A stretch of 64,000 bases of DNA from the NCBI RefSeq assembly GCF_004210375.1, contig NC_134834.1, forward strand, positions 156,755,290 through 156,819,289, read 5' to 3'. The stretch is from Tachypleus tridentatus. Taxonomy: Eukaryota > Arthropoda > Merostomata > Xiphosura > Limulidae. Made by a program: the position numbers and the translations under genes. This document shows positions 52,719 through 64,000 of this stretch, in pieces. Below the pieces are notes generated by a model that saw only the letters and a program-made list of their open reading frames with translations, searched no databases and was not told the origin of the DNA. The stretch's first letter is position 1. Each line of letters opens with the position of its first letter.

Positions 52719-53780
52719 CTACAAAAAGTGTCAATAATCAATGTTGTTCTCTCTTCTACAAAATTAAGATTTTGTTATAAGAAGTTAAAGCAACAAATTA
52801 AAGGTAAGTCAGATCCATATTTTGTAAAAATATATGTATGTATATACGGTTTTATGCACTTATCTGCAAGTTAAAAACTATTTTTCTGTTAAAATATAAA
52901 AGAATTTGGCATTCAGAAAGTTGGTAAAGCATCAATCAGAACTGAAACACAACTTCATAATTTTGAGTTAAACACTGTGTATAAATTATTGTTTTAACCA
53001 TACACTTCATAAAACAAGTCCACAAACGTAACAGTGCTTAACCTAACACTTTGTTAATTACGTATTTTATTCTGGAAGTTTAGTTTTGTAAGGTATATCA
53101 TGTCAAGGCTGTGCAAGTTTCTTAGAAAGTGGAGGTAAAAGTCAATCTAACATATTTGATAATATAGCTTATGTAAACCAAACGGGAAAGGAGGGTGGCA
53201 CGTGTTCATATTACTGTAACTTAAGCTGTAGGTAACAAGTATCATTAATTTCAACTTTAATGTTACACGTTATATTTTATGTTCATTTATACAAATTATT
53301 CTACTTTGCTGTTTAAAGGTACGTTCATTATTGTATATTTCGTGACACATCTAATGACCTTGATTAATATAAAAATGAAAACTTATCATTTTGTAAACCC
53401 TAAGCTTATTGACTATCACAGTATTATTATTATTGTCATTAGACGTATTAATACTAAACAAGCCAACTGATGAAATGTGGCTATAAATTACGAACTTAGT
53501 TCTATTAACAAAATATCCAGTACTATTATTGTTTCCAGCGTTTCATACTCATAAACTACTACTACTACTATTACCAACGTCAGTTATACTACACTATCGA
53601 GTACTACTATTAGTACTAGCACCAGACTTACAGATAGTATATTTTCTTTGATTTTCACTCCTAACAATTTTATCTATCCCAAAATATCAACATTAGTGTA
53701 ATCTTTAAATAAATGAGTAGCTAGAAGTTAAAATATTTACCGTAGCACCTAAAAAAAATATTTTACCAACCTGTTCGTTT

Positions 53781-53788
53781 CCCGCCCC
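53781..53788 (-). promoter_or_regulatory. GC-box-like site, candidate promoter region
   Basis: GGGGCGGG on the minus strand is a rare GC-rich octamer in this AT-rich window. It lies about 1.1 kb upstream of the first coding exon, on the same strand, and is followed within 20 bases by a possible AACAGGTTG/GTAAAA donor. It could mark the transcription start of the taperin-like gene. The evidence is one motif only. Confidence 0.2.
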
Positions 53789-54400
53789 GAAAATTAGGGT
53801 AGTAGTTGCATGGCAGTGTAGCCTGAAACGACAACTTAGTCAATTACGCTGGTATAAAGAATACCGTATATAGTGGGTAGAATGAGAACAAACTAATCAA
53901 TAACGAGTCAAGTTTAATATAAGTATTAAATTTTTCGTTCTAATTCTTTGCATTCGTATTTTACCATAATATAAGAATAAAATTAACACAAGAAAGGTTA
54001 AGGTCATAATTGAAATTGAAAATAATGACTGTTTTGAGAGTATAAACTTTCTGGTATGACGTCATGTAAGCTTTGTATTGCCATCTTTTGACCATAGAAC
54101 GATTTAAAATTTTAATTATTATAATGTCAAACAAATTTAAGTACATTTGAGCATTAGTTCTCAGATACAGGTTAATGGTCGTGATTGTGTAAAGTTTGAA
54201 ATGATCAAATTTTGGTGATATAATTATTGTAATGCAAGGGGATCAATGTATATAAATCCGTGCATTTTTCAAAATTTCAACTTGATTATTTTCATCTGTG
54301 AAAAGGTAATCCTGTAATAATTCAATAATTATGAAGAAAATGGACAAATAATAGAGAGATAAACTTCAAGTGAGACTCCCATACATACATGTATAAATTT

Positions 54401-54540
54401 TGTTTTGTTTGTTTCTGAATTTCCTTGCAATACTACACAAAGAGGTAGATAGCTACTGAACAACTTGCACCGCCAATCTCAGGCCTACAGTAATAGAATA
54501 CTAGGATTTGACCTCCACAAGACAAACCCGCCCTACATGT
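54401..54540 (-). mobile_element. Decayed long SINE fragment
   Basis: TGAATTTCCTTGCAATACTA, the block GCACCGCCAATCTCAGGCCT, and ATACTAGGATTTGACCTCC follow the order of the 42178 element's tail and body with many C-to-T type changes and a deletion. Confidence 0.6.
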
Positions 54541-57460
54541 GTGTGTGTATATATATTTAAAAAGTTTAATTTTTGACAAATGTAGTTTTCACCCACAGAA
54601 TGTAAAGAAAGGAGAAAATGCTACTGCCGTGGTTTATCATTTTATATTCAAGTTATTATACTATAAAAATATGTCATAATTATATTATTTAAATTTTTTA
54701 TTCACCATTTTATTTCGTTTTTTAAAGTGCAAAGTCACACAATACAATACCTTACGTTGTGAACACCACATTTACCGAGCCTCGATTTGTAGTGAATCAG
54801 CTAATGGTGTAAATTGTGGAGTCATGGGAACGTTCTCTCAAAGACTATGTGAGCAAGTATTTTTTCAACCTATTTATATATGGTTTTACAATTTAGTTTC
54901 TTTTTAAAAAGAATATGTTAATTCCTTTCTCAGTGTACAACTTAACTTTTATTTACTTGTGTGTTCAAGTAGTACTGCTGAGCTTTGATAATTTGTTTAT
55001 ATAATTTGTCAACATTATGACATTTTTATAGGATGAAAAGAGGAGAATTTGTATAATTTAATAGAAAAATGGTATACTAACAATAGTTCAAACATTTTTC
55101 CAAAATTATGTTATTTCAATAAAAAAATACATGAGTTGATGTTTTTAATGCATAGGTTATTATTAAGATCTAAACTACTTTTAAGTATTGTATATACAGA
55201 TTTATTGTACCTAAATTTCATATACAACTACTAACTTTGTCACAGTTTGCACAAATAGTTTTCAATGTTTTTGTTTCTAAACTGGGTATGAAGCAAATTC
55301 AATGCTCTCGAAAGCAAAGAGAAACTTTTCAATTTATTTTGATGAGATAGTTACAAAGACTATAATTAATTTCATGTTAACCATAACAGTTAAATGCTTT
55401 ATTTAACATACATGTGTTTAAGGTTTGTTAGCAAGTGTTTTTATCAGAAATATTTTAAATGTATTATGACATTACTCTACAATGGTTTGTTTAAAAAAAA
55501 CAGCCTTGCCCAGAAATATAACAGTATAAAGAACTGCAGATATAAAATGTAGTAATAAAAGTTCATAATTTTGTTTTTAAAATGTATATATTTATCATGG
55601 TAACTTTAAATTTCCTATACAAGTAAAAGGTGCAATGAACAGAAGAAAGCTTAAAAACAGGAATGTTTATAATGCAGTTTTTAATAAATATCAGAAATAA
55701 TTCCTCTTAACTGCAGGTTACATCATCTTAAAACTGCACATATCTGCAAAAGCAAATAAAAACAAATTATGTATAGATAATGATGAAAACTTTTGTTATC
55801 TAATGACTGCATGCCCAATGAAATGCAAGCAAGATATAGTTTTGCCCATTAGTGGAGTTCTTACTCAAGTGTATGTCATATATTTGTAAAACAATTTTTA
55901 TTTTGGTCAGCATAGTCAGCTTACCTTTGACAAATTTAATAATTTTGAAGTTTTGGTAACACCACAAAGCTTTATAAAGGATCATCATGTTAATGATTTT
56001 CTTCATCTTTTACTTTAAAATTGCTACAAAACATTTTACAGATAGAAATCAGTGAAACAAACTTCTTTTGTCCTAATAACAAGTATATCTTTGTATTCCA
56101 TTATAAATCACCCAACAGATGGTAGCAGCCACTAATCTTTGAAAGATCATCACACTCAGTTTATTTCCTTTAGTTTAATCTGCTTCACTTAAAAATTGAA
56201 GTAATTCCAATAAAATGAAAAAAACAACCAAAAAAACTAAAAGCATCATTTTCTTTTGTAAAAAATCTCAAGATAACTTGAATCTTTACAGAACTTTTAT
56301 AAAAGTGTATACGAACCTTTTTATTGTATTTAACTGTTACAGAAGAAAAAGGGATTGATGTATTTGACACAGTTATTGATATTGTGACATTGAAACTCCA
56401 AAGGACAAAAAAAAGTTGTTAAAACCACAACCCATATTTATTGATATAGAATAACTTAAAGTGTGAATAATGGTGTATTTAAAAAAATATATTAGACCAT
56501 TATATATGATTAAATAAAAACTTAAATAAATTATGGTGGAGCCTTAAAATTAGTATTGCACAGCATATGTTAGTTATCACTCAGAATGCTTAAGTTTAAG
56601 TTGTCTTTGTTAAGAAAAGTTTTTACGAGCAGCTCATTAAGGAAAATACTTGTTTATACAGAAGTATGTATTATCTTGATTAGCTTTTTAACAAAACTAC
56701 TAAATGTTTGTTTGGATAGATTGCCACAGAATATTATAGTGTAATCATTCTTTTTATTGAGATTAAAAGCATTATACAATATGATAAATGTGCAATGTGA
56801 TTCAGAATAGAAAATACTTGAAAATAATTATTAATACAATTGATCTGGTTACAACGATAATAATTTTTTTGACTAAATTTATACTCTACCTATACACTTT
56901 ATGTAAAATATGTTTTATTTTATAGCACAATACAGTTATGGTTTATTGCAACAATAGGCAAATATTTTTCAGCTTGGTCTGTTTAGCTATATCAATTTTC
57001 AAATTTTATGGCTTGAATAATACAAACTGTTATTTCTAAAAACAATTTCTAACTTTTTATTTTGTATACATCTAAGATAACTAGGAATGAATTCAATAAG
57101 TTTTTTTTTGCTTATATTTTTATTTTTGTAAATATTTGTCCTTAAAATAAAGACTTGCATAATTAGGATAGAAGTTTAAAATTCTGTATTTTTATAGTCG
57201 TTACTTCAATGAAACTTGTTTTAAAGTATCCAAAATTCAAAACCCTAATCTCATGATTTCAGTGCTTGTTTTTCAAATATTCTTTTGATTTCTTATTTAA
57301 TATTATAATAATATATTTGCTAAAAGTGATGACTTCTTAATATCAAAATATAGAAACTAGAAGCAGAAATACTGATACTGATATAAAGGAAGAATAAATT
57401 AAACCCTTTAAAATACTACAATATCTGTTGTTTGCTACAAAAATCATTCAAAGCAATAAG

Positions 57461-57620
57461 GGTTACCTGCAAGAGCTATCCCGATTTTTTATTCAATAGA
57501 TTAGAGAGAAGGTGGCTAATCAACAACATCTCACAAACTCTTGGGTTATTCTGATCAAGTAGTTTTATTTTACTGCTACTCTTATGATGCACTCATAGCA
57601 AAGGATTCAAGTTCAGGCAG
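57461..57620 (-). mobile_element. Decayed long SINE fragment
   Basis: AAGAGCTATCCCGA, GAGAGAAGGTGGCTAATCAA, CTCACAAACTCTTGGGTTAT and the B-box remnant AAGGATTCAAG follow the long SINE body in order. CpG sites of the intact copies are mostly TpG or CpA here. Confidence 0.65.
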
Positions 57621-58076
57621 ATTTAAACACTGTTTTTTTTTTTTTTTAAATGCACATTAAAGCAATTTGAAACAGAAATTTTGTGACATGTCATTAGAAT
57701 GTTCAGTCTTCTACAAAAGTTCTAAACTTGAGTTATGTACAGCTAGACTATAAGAAAAAAGCAATATCATATAAATACTCGACACTGAATGTTTAAGGAA
57801 ACAGTCAGAGCAAGAATATGCTAAAATGCACTATAACATTGATCAACTGAGAAGAATGTATTTGTTTGAAGATTTTGTTTATCAACTAACCAGTTATTTA
57901 TTCTTTGTAAAAATAAAATGCTGTATCAGAGAGAGAAAAGAGGAAGTTTTAAATAGCTCTTTGATAATAACATGAATTTAGGGTATTTCCATATTACCTA
58001 CTAGTCATTATATAATTACATTAGTTTGGGGAAACCCAAAAGAGAAAGGTAACAATATCCCTCAAGACCTCTAAAG

Positions 58077-58219
58077 AGTTATACTCAAACTGTCTTGCTT
58101 GTGGACCATGTGAATGTTTTTACCTTGACAGACCACAATTATGATCTATAATTTTTCTGCCACTCATTTTTGATCGTAATGGAATTTTTTTAAGGAGGAC
58201 TTGTGACTCAGAACCACTG
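58077..58219. mobile_element. Small hAT-type MITE, worn
   Basis: The right end GTGACTCAGAACCACTG complements the left end AGTTATACTCAAACTG in the CAGTGGTTCTCAAAC pattern of hAT elements. Flanks CTCTAAAG and CTCTAAGA are an 8-base target duplication with two changed positions. At 143 bases it has no coding content. Confidence 0.65.
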
Positions 58220-58562
58220 CTCTAAGAGAAATGACAAATGAAATCACTAGCTATAACACAAAATATCTAAAATAAAAATAACCTGGAGATAGTTTGTTTC
58301 TTGTTAAGCACAAAATTGAGCTACATAATAAGCTATCTTAATAATATAAAACCCCACACTTAATGCTCAGCCACAAGTATAATAAAACAAATCAAAAACG
58401 TCCGTAAAGAAACAGAAAAATAACAGTTTACAGCAATTAAGAGGATAAATGAGTTAAAGCTAAAGAAAAACATAGGCAAGAAATATTATGACTTTAATAG
58501 AAATATGCTAATAAAACATTTTTGCTACTGGGTGGAAATACACATGTCTAAAGGGTGGACTT

Positions 58563-58840
58563 GCTTAGTAAAGTTAATGCTAAATATGGATACTGAGAGG
58601 TGTCATTCTCCTGGTAAAGTAGAAACAAACTGGGAGGTGCTAGTTGCCTGGTAAAGTGGGGACAAACATGGATACTGGAAAATGTCACTGTGGTAAAGTA
58701 GAACCAGATAAGGATACTGGGAGATGTCAGTTGCCTGGTAAAGTGTAGACAAACATGGATACTGGGAAAGGTCACTTGCCTGGTAAATTGAAGATGGATA
58801 TGAATACTGGAAAATGTCATGTACCTGGTGAAGTGGATAA
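58563..58840. repeat. Minisatellite, ~45-base unit, about 6 copies
   Basis: The landmark GGATACTGG recurs near 58588, 58670, 58712, 58757 and 58802 (as GAATACTGG), with one copy near 58630 lacking its first bases. Each unit continues GAAATGTCACTTGCCTGGTA and AAGTGTAGACAAACAT. The minus strand happens to stay open over 90 codons because the unit length is a multiple of three. I regard that frame as an artefact of the repeat. Confidence 0.9.
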
Positions 58841-59475
58841 TAATTTGAAGTTTATAGAATAATACAGTTCTGTGTAAACTGGCATAAGGAAAAAAACTTG
58901 AAACAACTAGTATCAGGATATAATATAACTTATTTGATAAAGATACACAAGTCTGATTTGTTTTAAAACTATCTTGTAATATAGTGAATTAATTGGGGGC
59001 CTTATTGAAAGTGTCATGTTTAACTCTTCTTTATTTTTTTCTTTCTATGAAATCTTCAAAGACTGAAAGACACATGTGCAGTGGAATTTGTAATATAAAA
59101 CAGATGAAATATAACATTTCTCTGCTTGTTCTATTCATATAATTGAGCTTTTCTAAAATTTTCAATTACCAAACTTCTGATTATGAAAAAATGTATGAAG
59201 TTTAACAATAAAATATTTAATACTTAGAATAACAATTACTAATTTTTCACCGAGAGAAACAGAGATACAAATCTGCAGCACCATAGTTGTAGTTTTAGTG
59301 TACTTCCTTTAGCAGTTCTACTTTCAATTAACTTTAATAAATCAAAAACAATCATATAAAAAAAAATTATGGACTTTCTGAAATTCTTTTATCTAAGCAG
59401 ATCACAATGGGATGTATGTATCTCAGAACGGCTGGTATGGGTATTAACACTTTTATTGATAAAGAGAGAACAACG

Positions 59476-59501
59476 TTTCGACCTTCCTAGGTCATCTTCA
59501 G
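59476..59501 (-). ncRNA. Hammerhead-ribozyme-like core, left arm of Penelope-like element
   Basis: Reading the minus strand, CUGAAGA is followed by a perfect stem GACCU/AGGUC closed by AGGA, then GAAA and CGUUG. This matches the hammerhead core CUGANGA - stem II - GAAA. Penelope-like elements are known to carry minimal type I hammerheads in their terminal repeats. All conserved core bases are present. Stem III would be very short, as in the known minimal forms, which are thought to act as dimers. Confidence 0.7.
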
Positions 59502-61755
59502 GTTAAGAAAGAGAGAATTTGCAAGTGACCGTTGTCGGAACTAAATGACCTATAGAAACAAAGATGAATCCAGACTATCAACTGGCTTGCTGTATTCAAA
59601 CTGACATTTATGGACTCATAACATGCAACATCAATCCACTTGATAGTAAGAACGACAAGAAAAGGTCTGCCACAACAATAAACTAGATAAACTAAGGTGC
59701 TAACAACAAAGAAGACACCAACACGATGAACTGCCAAAAACTTCATAATTAACAGATCCAACTGACAATTAAGCAAAGAAGAACTACATCTACTCAACAA
59801 AGGACTCAACTTTACAGTAACACATAGAAATATTCCATTTGTCGAAATGAAACCCTATCTGGAAGACCTAACTAGAAGACTGGTGATCCACTCTACACAA
59901 ATCAAAAACACCAACAAAATAACGGAAAACAACCACCAGAAACAAGATAACTTCAACAACAATTCCACTGACGACCAACAACCTATCTTTCCAGGTATAA
60001 CTGAAAATATCTATTTCCCCCAAACACCTCAAAACAGTATCTTAAACAACCTTTTCAAAGAAGTTTTACACAAAACTGTCAACATAATTTCACAGAAATG
60101 AAATCTAAAAAACAACCTCACACAAAAAGATATTAATTCTATAAACAACTTTAAACAAGATAACATCAAAATTCTAAAGCAGATAAATGCAATGCTATAG
60201 TTATAATGAATACATTAAAAAAATGAATGACTTACAGATACAAACAAATTTAAACTACTAAACACAAATCCAACAAAAAAACACAGAAACCAATTGAACA
60301 AAATACTACAAATGAAAAAACCAACGTAATCTCAGGAAACATTTATTTTCACCTACAAAAGACCAACTCACGCACACCACAACTATACAGCACTCAAAAA
60401 TCCGATTATTCAATACGACCCATAATGTCAACCTATGAATCATTTGACCTCAGTAAAATATAACGTAGGCATTTTCGAAATATGTAACATCAGCTGGCTC
60501 CTTTTTCAAAGACTTTAACTTTAATTATATTCTTAATCAACTAAATCATAAAGCTTTGATGGCAAAGTTTTGATGCAGTCTCTCTCTTCACAGAAGTCCC
60601 AACAACTGAAGCCTGCAAGATAGCCCTAGAACTTTATATCCAAGATCCAAACCCATTGATACTCATTCCCAGCAACCCTTATAGAATTCACGACCACCAA
60701 AACTAACTGTATGTTCAAAAACCAAAACTATTTACAAATAAATGGCCTAAGTATGGGGAATCCCATGTCATCAGTTCTAGTCAACATTTTTATGACATAG
60801 ATTGAATCTCAAGCAATCAATTCAACTATATACCCACCACTGTACTGGTACAGGTATGATGATACAATTGCTGGATTCACATCTACAGAACACACTTAAT
60901 TTTTTTACATTAACCAAATAGCATTTCTTAACCTCAAGATCACTAGAACTAATTCAAAACAGAAATCCACAGAAAAATCACCCATACTGGATGATACATT
61001 CCCTGTGGCTCAGCACACAAAACAAAACAAAAACTCAACATATTAAGAAACGAAATAAACATTGCCACAAAACTATGTTCACCTGATAAAATTAACAGTG
61101 AAATCAACAAATGACACTTCATCAACATCAACAAATTTTCTCAAAATCATGAAAAAATTATACACACACATCTAGACCAACAAGAAATCTAAAGATACAA
61201 CAAACTACTAAACCTTATACTGCTACATATCATATCATATGTTCCCGACATCAGCAAAAAAATAACCAACATTCTGAAAAAACTTAAAACAACATTTCAG
61301 CAAACACCAAATTTATTCATAAACCAGATACAAAACTAAAGTCCACACTATGTAAAGACTACATTGACAAACACAGCACCTACATAATTTATAAAATACA
61401 ATGCAACTGCCACAACTTCTATATTGGAGAAAGAAGCAGAAAAATGGAAGCTAAATTCAAAGAACACAAAAATCACCTTCACACGTTTTTGAACACTGCA
61501 AATCAAATAAACACAACATAACCATAGAAAAAACCCAGATACTAAGTAGGGAAACAAACTCAAAATCAAAGAAGCCCTCTTTATACAGCAACTAAAGCCA
61601 AATTTAAACCAATATAAAAGAAAACCTTTATGCCTGTACTAATTAATAACCTAACATGCAACTGCAACTCTCCCTATAATCCTGTACCCATTTGTACTTT
61701 CAACCCTAAGACATGTGTCTAGTGACAGTCACTTGCAAACTCTGTCTTTCTTTAC

Positions 61756-61780
61756 CTGAAAATGACCTGGGAAGGTCAAA
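61756..61780 (+). ncRNA. Hammerhead-like core, right arm, mutated
   Basis: The plus strand reads CTGAAAATGACCTGGGAAGG then TCAAAA. Stem II (GACCT/AGGTC) is kept, but the core CUGANGA has lost its second G and the GAAA box has become AAAA. This copy is predicted to be inactive, in contrast to the left arm. Confidence 0.6.
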
Positions 61781-61869
61781 ATATTGTTCTCTCCTTTTCA
61801 ATAAAAGTGTTAACCATATCATTCGTTCTGAAATTCATTTTTATTTTGAGTGGGTTTCTTGTCATCAAG

Positions 61870-62467
61870 AGTGGGATGTATGTTGCAACATCCCATAATT
61901 AATCAACCTTTCCATGGACATTATTAAGGGATCTGCCAGACTAAAGACAGCTAATTGCTGTTTGAAAACAATTCACTGTAGCACATAAAGTTAATGAAAA
62001 CTATAGCAATGTGTCTGAAGACTTCACATTAAATTGCAACTGATAATGTCGTTATTCAAAAAAAAAATAATTAGCAATACATCAAATATTAATAAAATTA
62101 ATCTCATCTAGTAAACTTAAAATAATCAAAATTTGAAGTTACGAAAATCAGGAACTTTTGGTACTATTGTACCCAAAATTTAAAAATACCTTGAAACATA
62201 TAGCAACAAATTATTAGCAAGCTTAGGTTGCAAGTGAGATCATAACTACAAACACACAAAACTTGTACAGCAATAGTCTAAATATTTTCAAAGCTATTTA
62301 CTGTTTCTGTTTGTAAACAAATGAGCACATCCCATGGCTGAATTATATCTTAATATTTTGTGTGAGTCATTTTACAACATATGTATGTGTACACACACAT
62401 AAAAATATTACTCTTTCCTAAGAAGGTATTACTTTTACAGGACAATATCTGCTCCTTAACCTTCTGT
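61870..62467. other. AT-rich stretch without a recognised feature
   Basis: I see no gene, repeat array or transposon ends here between the Penelope-like element and the SINE. Confidence 0.6.
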
Positions 62468-62480
62468 TTCCTTTTGTTCC

Positions 62481-62600
62481 TGTCCCCCGCTAGTACAACG
62501 GTAAGTCTATGGACTTACAACGCTAAATTCGGGGGTTCAGTTCCTCTCAGTGGACTCAACAGATAGCCCGATGTGGCTTTGTTATAAGAAAACATAAATA
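62481..62600 (+). mobile_element. Short tRNA-derived SINE with target-site duplication
   Basis: It is the same family as 16916-17037: CCCCCGCTAGTACAACGGTA, a B box altered to GGGGTTCAGTTCCTC, then AACAGATAGCCCGATGTGGC and TTTGTTATAAGAAAACATAAA. The flanks TTCCTTTTGTTCC (62468-62480) and TTCCTTTCGTTCC (62601-62613) form a 13-base duplication with one mismatch. Confidence 0.85.
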
Positions 62601-62805
62601 TTCCTTTCGTTCCACAAAAGAAACAAATAAAAGATTGTCAAACTTTGGCTGCTTAGGTAAGTCTCATATTTTTATGTATATAATATTTCATTAAAGGAAT
62701 AGGTACTAATGTAAGTATACCCTACTTATAATTGTCTTGTTAAGAACTTTGAAATAAGCTACAAAAGATATGAACACAATGTTCAGTATTAAATTATTCT
62801 TTTAA

Positions 62806-63064
62806 CCCTTTTGGCGCGGTTGGTGACCTCAGTCGATTTGAAGGCTCAGCTCGGCAGGCAACCTTCCTTCATTCCTGTTATTCTTATGTATTGAATTTAA
62901 CATATATAGTACTGGGTACAATCACTGAATATTTCAGGGACTTTTGCTGAGTTATTTCCGAGATATCATGCTTTGAGTACTGATACCGTAATTAGTTGAA
63001 GTATCAAACATATATATTTAGCACCATGACAAACATTAAAAGTTGTTATTCAGTGCTGAAAGGG
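62806..63064. mobile_element. TTAA-flanked, piggyBac-like MITE
   Basis: TTAA at 62802-62805 and 63065-63068 flank an element starting CCCTTTTGGCGCGG and ending CAGTGCTGAAAGGG. The outer CCCTTT/AAAGGG is inverted, and the next bases pair loosely. TTAA target duplications and CCCTTT-type ends are typical of the piggyBac superfamily. At 259 bases it has no frame. It is the only CpG-rich spot in its neighbourhood. Confidence 0.7.
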
Positions 63065-63068
63065 TTAA

Positions 63069-64000
63069 TGACATAATAGCAAATCTAGTGAAGTGATTAA
63101 ACAGTAAAGAACTTATTTAACAACCCCAATTTTTCAGCACTTTACACTTAATAGACACTAACCCAAAACATTCAAAACTGCAAGTGATTTGCAAAGGACA
63201 ATAATGTTCTCAGCTTAGCTTCTGTGGCTTTAAGGTACCAAGAAAATTACTTTTAAACATTGTCTTGGGTTTTTTTTGTGGCATATTATTAAATTTATTT
63301 GCATGGTATATTGCAGTTCCTGTAAGCTATGAAATATTAAAAAACATCTGTCTAGCCCTAAAACATTTAGTACCCTTTTCTCTGATAGAATTATTTCTAT
63401 ACATAGTGGACATAAAATATAATCAACCTCTAATATTTTTAAAGTTTTATATGAAATGTATTAATTTTTTAAAAGTTGTAACGAAAAATACATATTTAAT
63501 ATCAGTCATGTTCATATGAAGATGATTCACCTAATTTTCAAACATCTGTTAAAGCTAAAAGATACACTTGTACAATCAAAAACTTTTATGACAACTGTAT
63601 CCCCAAATTCTAGTTTTCTGAACCTATATACTTTTGGAAACCCTCAAATATTTATTTTTGTATTTTCTTAAATTATCACTTGAAAGCATACCATTCTGGA
63701 AAACAAATTATATGCAATCATTATTTCTTTAAAAGAATTATTGCAAAATAAAACCATTTATTTTTTAATTCAACGAAGCCATAACAATGTTATCAAATAG
63801 CCACTGTAGGATAATACTTATACATATGCATTTGTGTGGAAAAATTTTTACTTTGTTACTTAACATTTATTTTTCACCAGTCTCTTATTACATTTGTACA
63901 ATACTAAACATACATTTCTTATAAAACACCTTTAATAGTACACAAATCTTACACTTTAATACTATAATCTAACTAGCAATAACATTTTTCCAATAAAACA
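63069..64000. other. AT-rich right edge, no feature recognised
   Basis: The longest open frame (63265-63519) is hydrophobic because of its high T content and shows no family signature. I see no exon-like or repeat structure. Confidence 0.6.

Larger units (their letters stand above)
52719..57460. other. Upstream flank of the taperin-like gene, no gene seen
   Basis: A 5' non-coding exon of the taperin-like gene should lie somewhere beyond the acceptor at 52719-52720. I see no other coding exon. CpG is normal to about 54.2 kb and then becomes rare. Only one decayed SINE is recognisable. Confidence 0.5.
59408..61860 (+). pseudogene. Decayed Penelope-like retroelement (RT plus GIY-YIG endonuclease)
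   Basis: Penelope-like elements encode a telomerase-related reverse transcriptase and a GIY-YIG endonuclease. Fragments in element order on the plus strand are LLNKGLNFTVTHRN (59793 on), KADKCNAIVIMN (60176 on), SDYSIRPIMSTYESFDLSK (60401 on), SFDAVSLFTEVPTTEACKIA (60566 on), INGLSMGNPMSSVLVNIF (about 60738-60790), WYRYDDTIAGF with the catalytic Asp pair (about 60844-60880), HRKITHTG (60967 on), and the endonuclease YIIYKIQCNCHNFYIGE with RKMEAKFKEHK (61381-61485). Several stops and frameshifts separate the fragments, so it is dead. The outer arms at about 59408-59505 and 61750-61850 are inverted copies of each other. Confidence 0.88.

Noticed and set aside
59847..60101. Independent 84-codon plus-strand gene
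   Set aside because: It continues the N-terminal RT region of the Penelope-like element and is part of that pseudogene.

Overview
This is nuclear DNA from an animal. It is AT-rich and intron-rich, with GT-AG splice sites, many tRNA-derived SINEs, TIR transposons and a Penelope-like retroelement, and no bacterial gene layout. The two SINE families resemble repeats I associate with horseshoe crabs (Xiphosura: Limulus, Tachypleus, Carcinoscorpius). I therefore favour a xiphosuran, at about 0.6-0.7, from memory of the repeats only.

Two protein-coding genes can be supported, and they converge. (1) A complete set of coding exons for ribosomal protein S5 lies on the + strand (6931-11818, four coding exons, 207 aa). 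A 5' non-coding exon must lie upstream, because the ATG directly follows a splice acceptor. (2) A long gene on the - strand (52680 to 16251) has three coding exons that join in phase into a 947-residue, mostly disordered protein. The second exon carries the YEYPSE motif and the third a C-terminus resembling the taperin/phostensin family, whose vertebrate members bind protein phosphatase 1 and actin structures. Its introns are about 17.5 kb and 16.1 kb and fill most of the window.

Layout. 1-6930: upstream or 5' intron of RpS5, holding two tandem diverged copies of a ~1.4 kb unit; a third partial copy sits in the last RpS5 intron. 6931-11880: RpS5. 11880-16250: gene-free interval between the two gene ends, probably partly 3'UTR of the taperin-like gene. 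16463-32556 and 32714-50205: introns with SINEs, hAT and mariner MITEs and several minisatellites. 50206-52718: the large first coding exon. 52719-59400: upstream flank with decayed SINEs, one hAT MITE and a 45-bp minisatellite. 59400-61860: a decayed Penelope-like element with RT and GIY-YIG remnants between inverted arms carrying hammerhead-ribozyme-like cores. 61860-64000: one SINE and one TTAA-flanked MITE.

CpG density is strongly mosaic by eye: very low at 1-17 kb, about 18-21 kb, about 26-29 kb and 55-64 kb, and close to expectation at about 21-26 kb and 29-54 kb. I found no new multi-gene system. The observations most worth following are the hammerhead/Penelope structure, the unspliced form of the taperin-like exon 1 that creates a PP1-docking-like motif, and the ancient repeat unit around RpS5.
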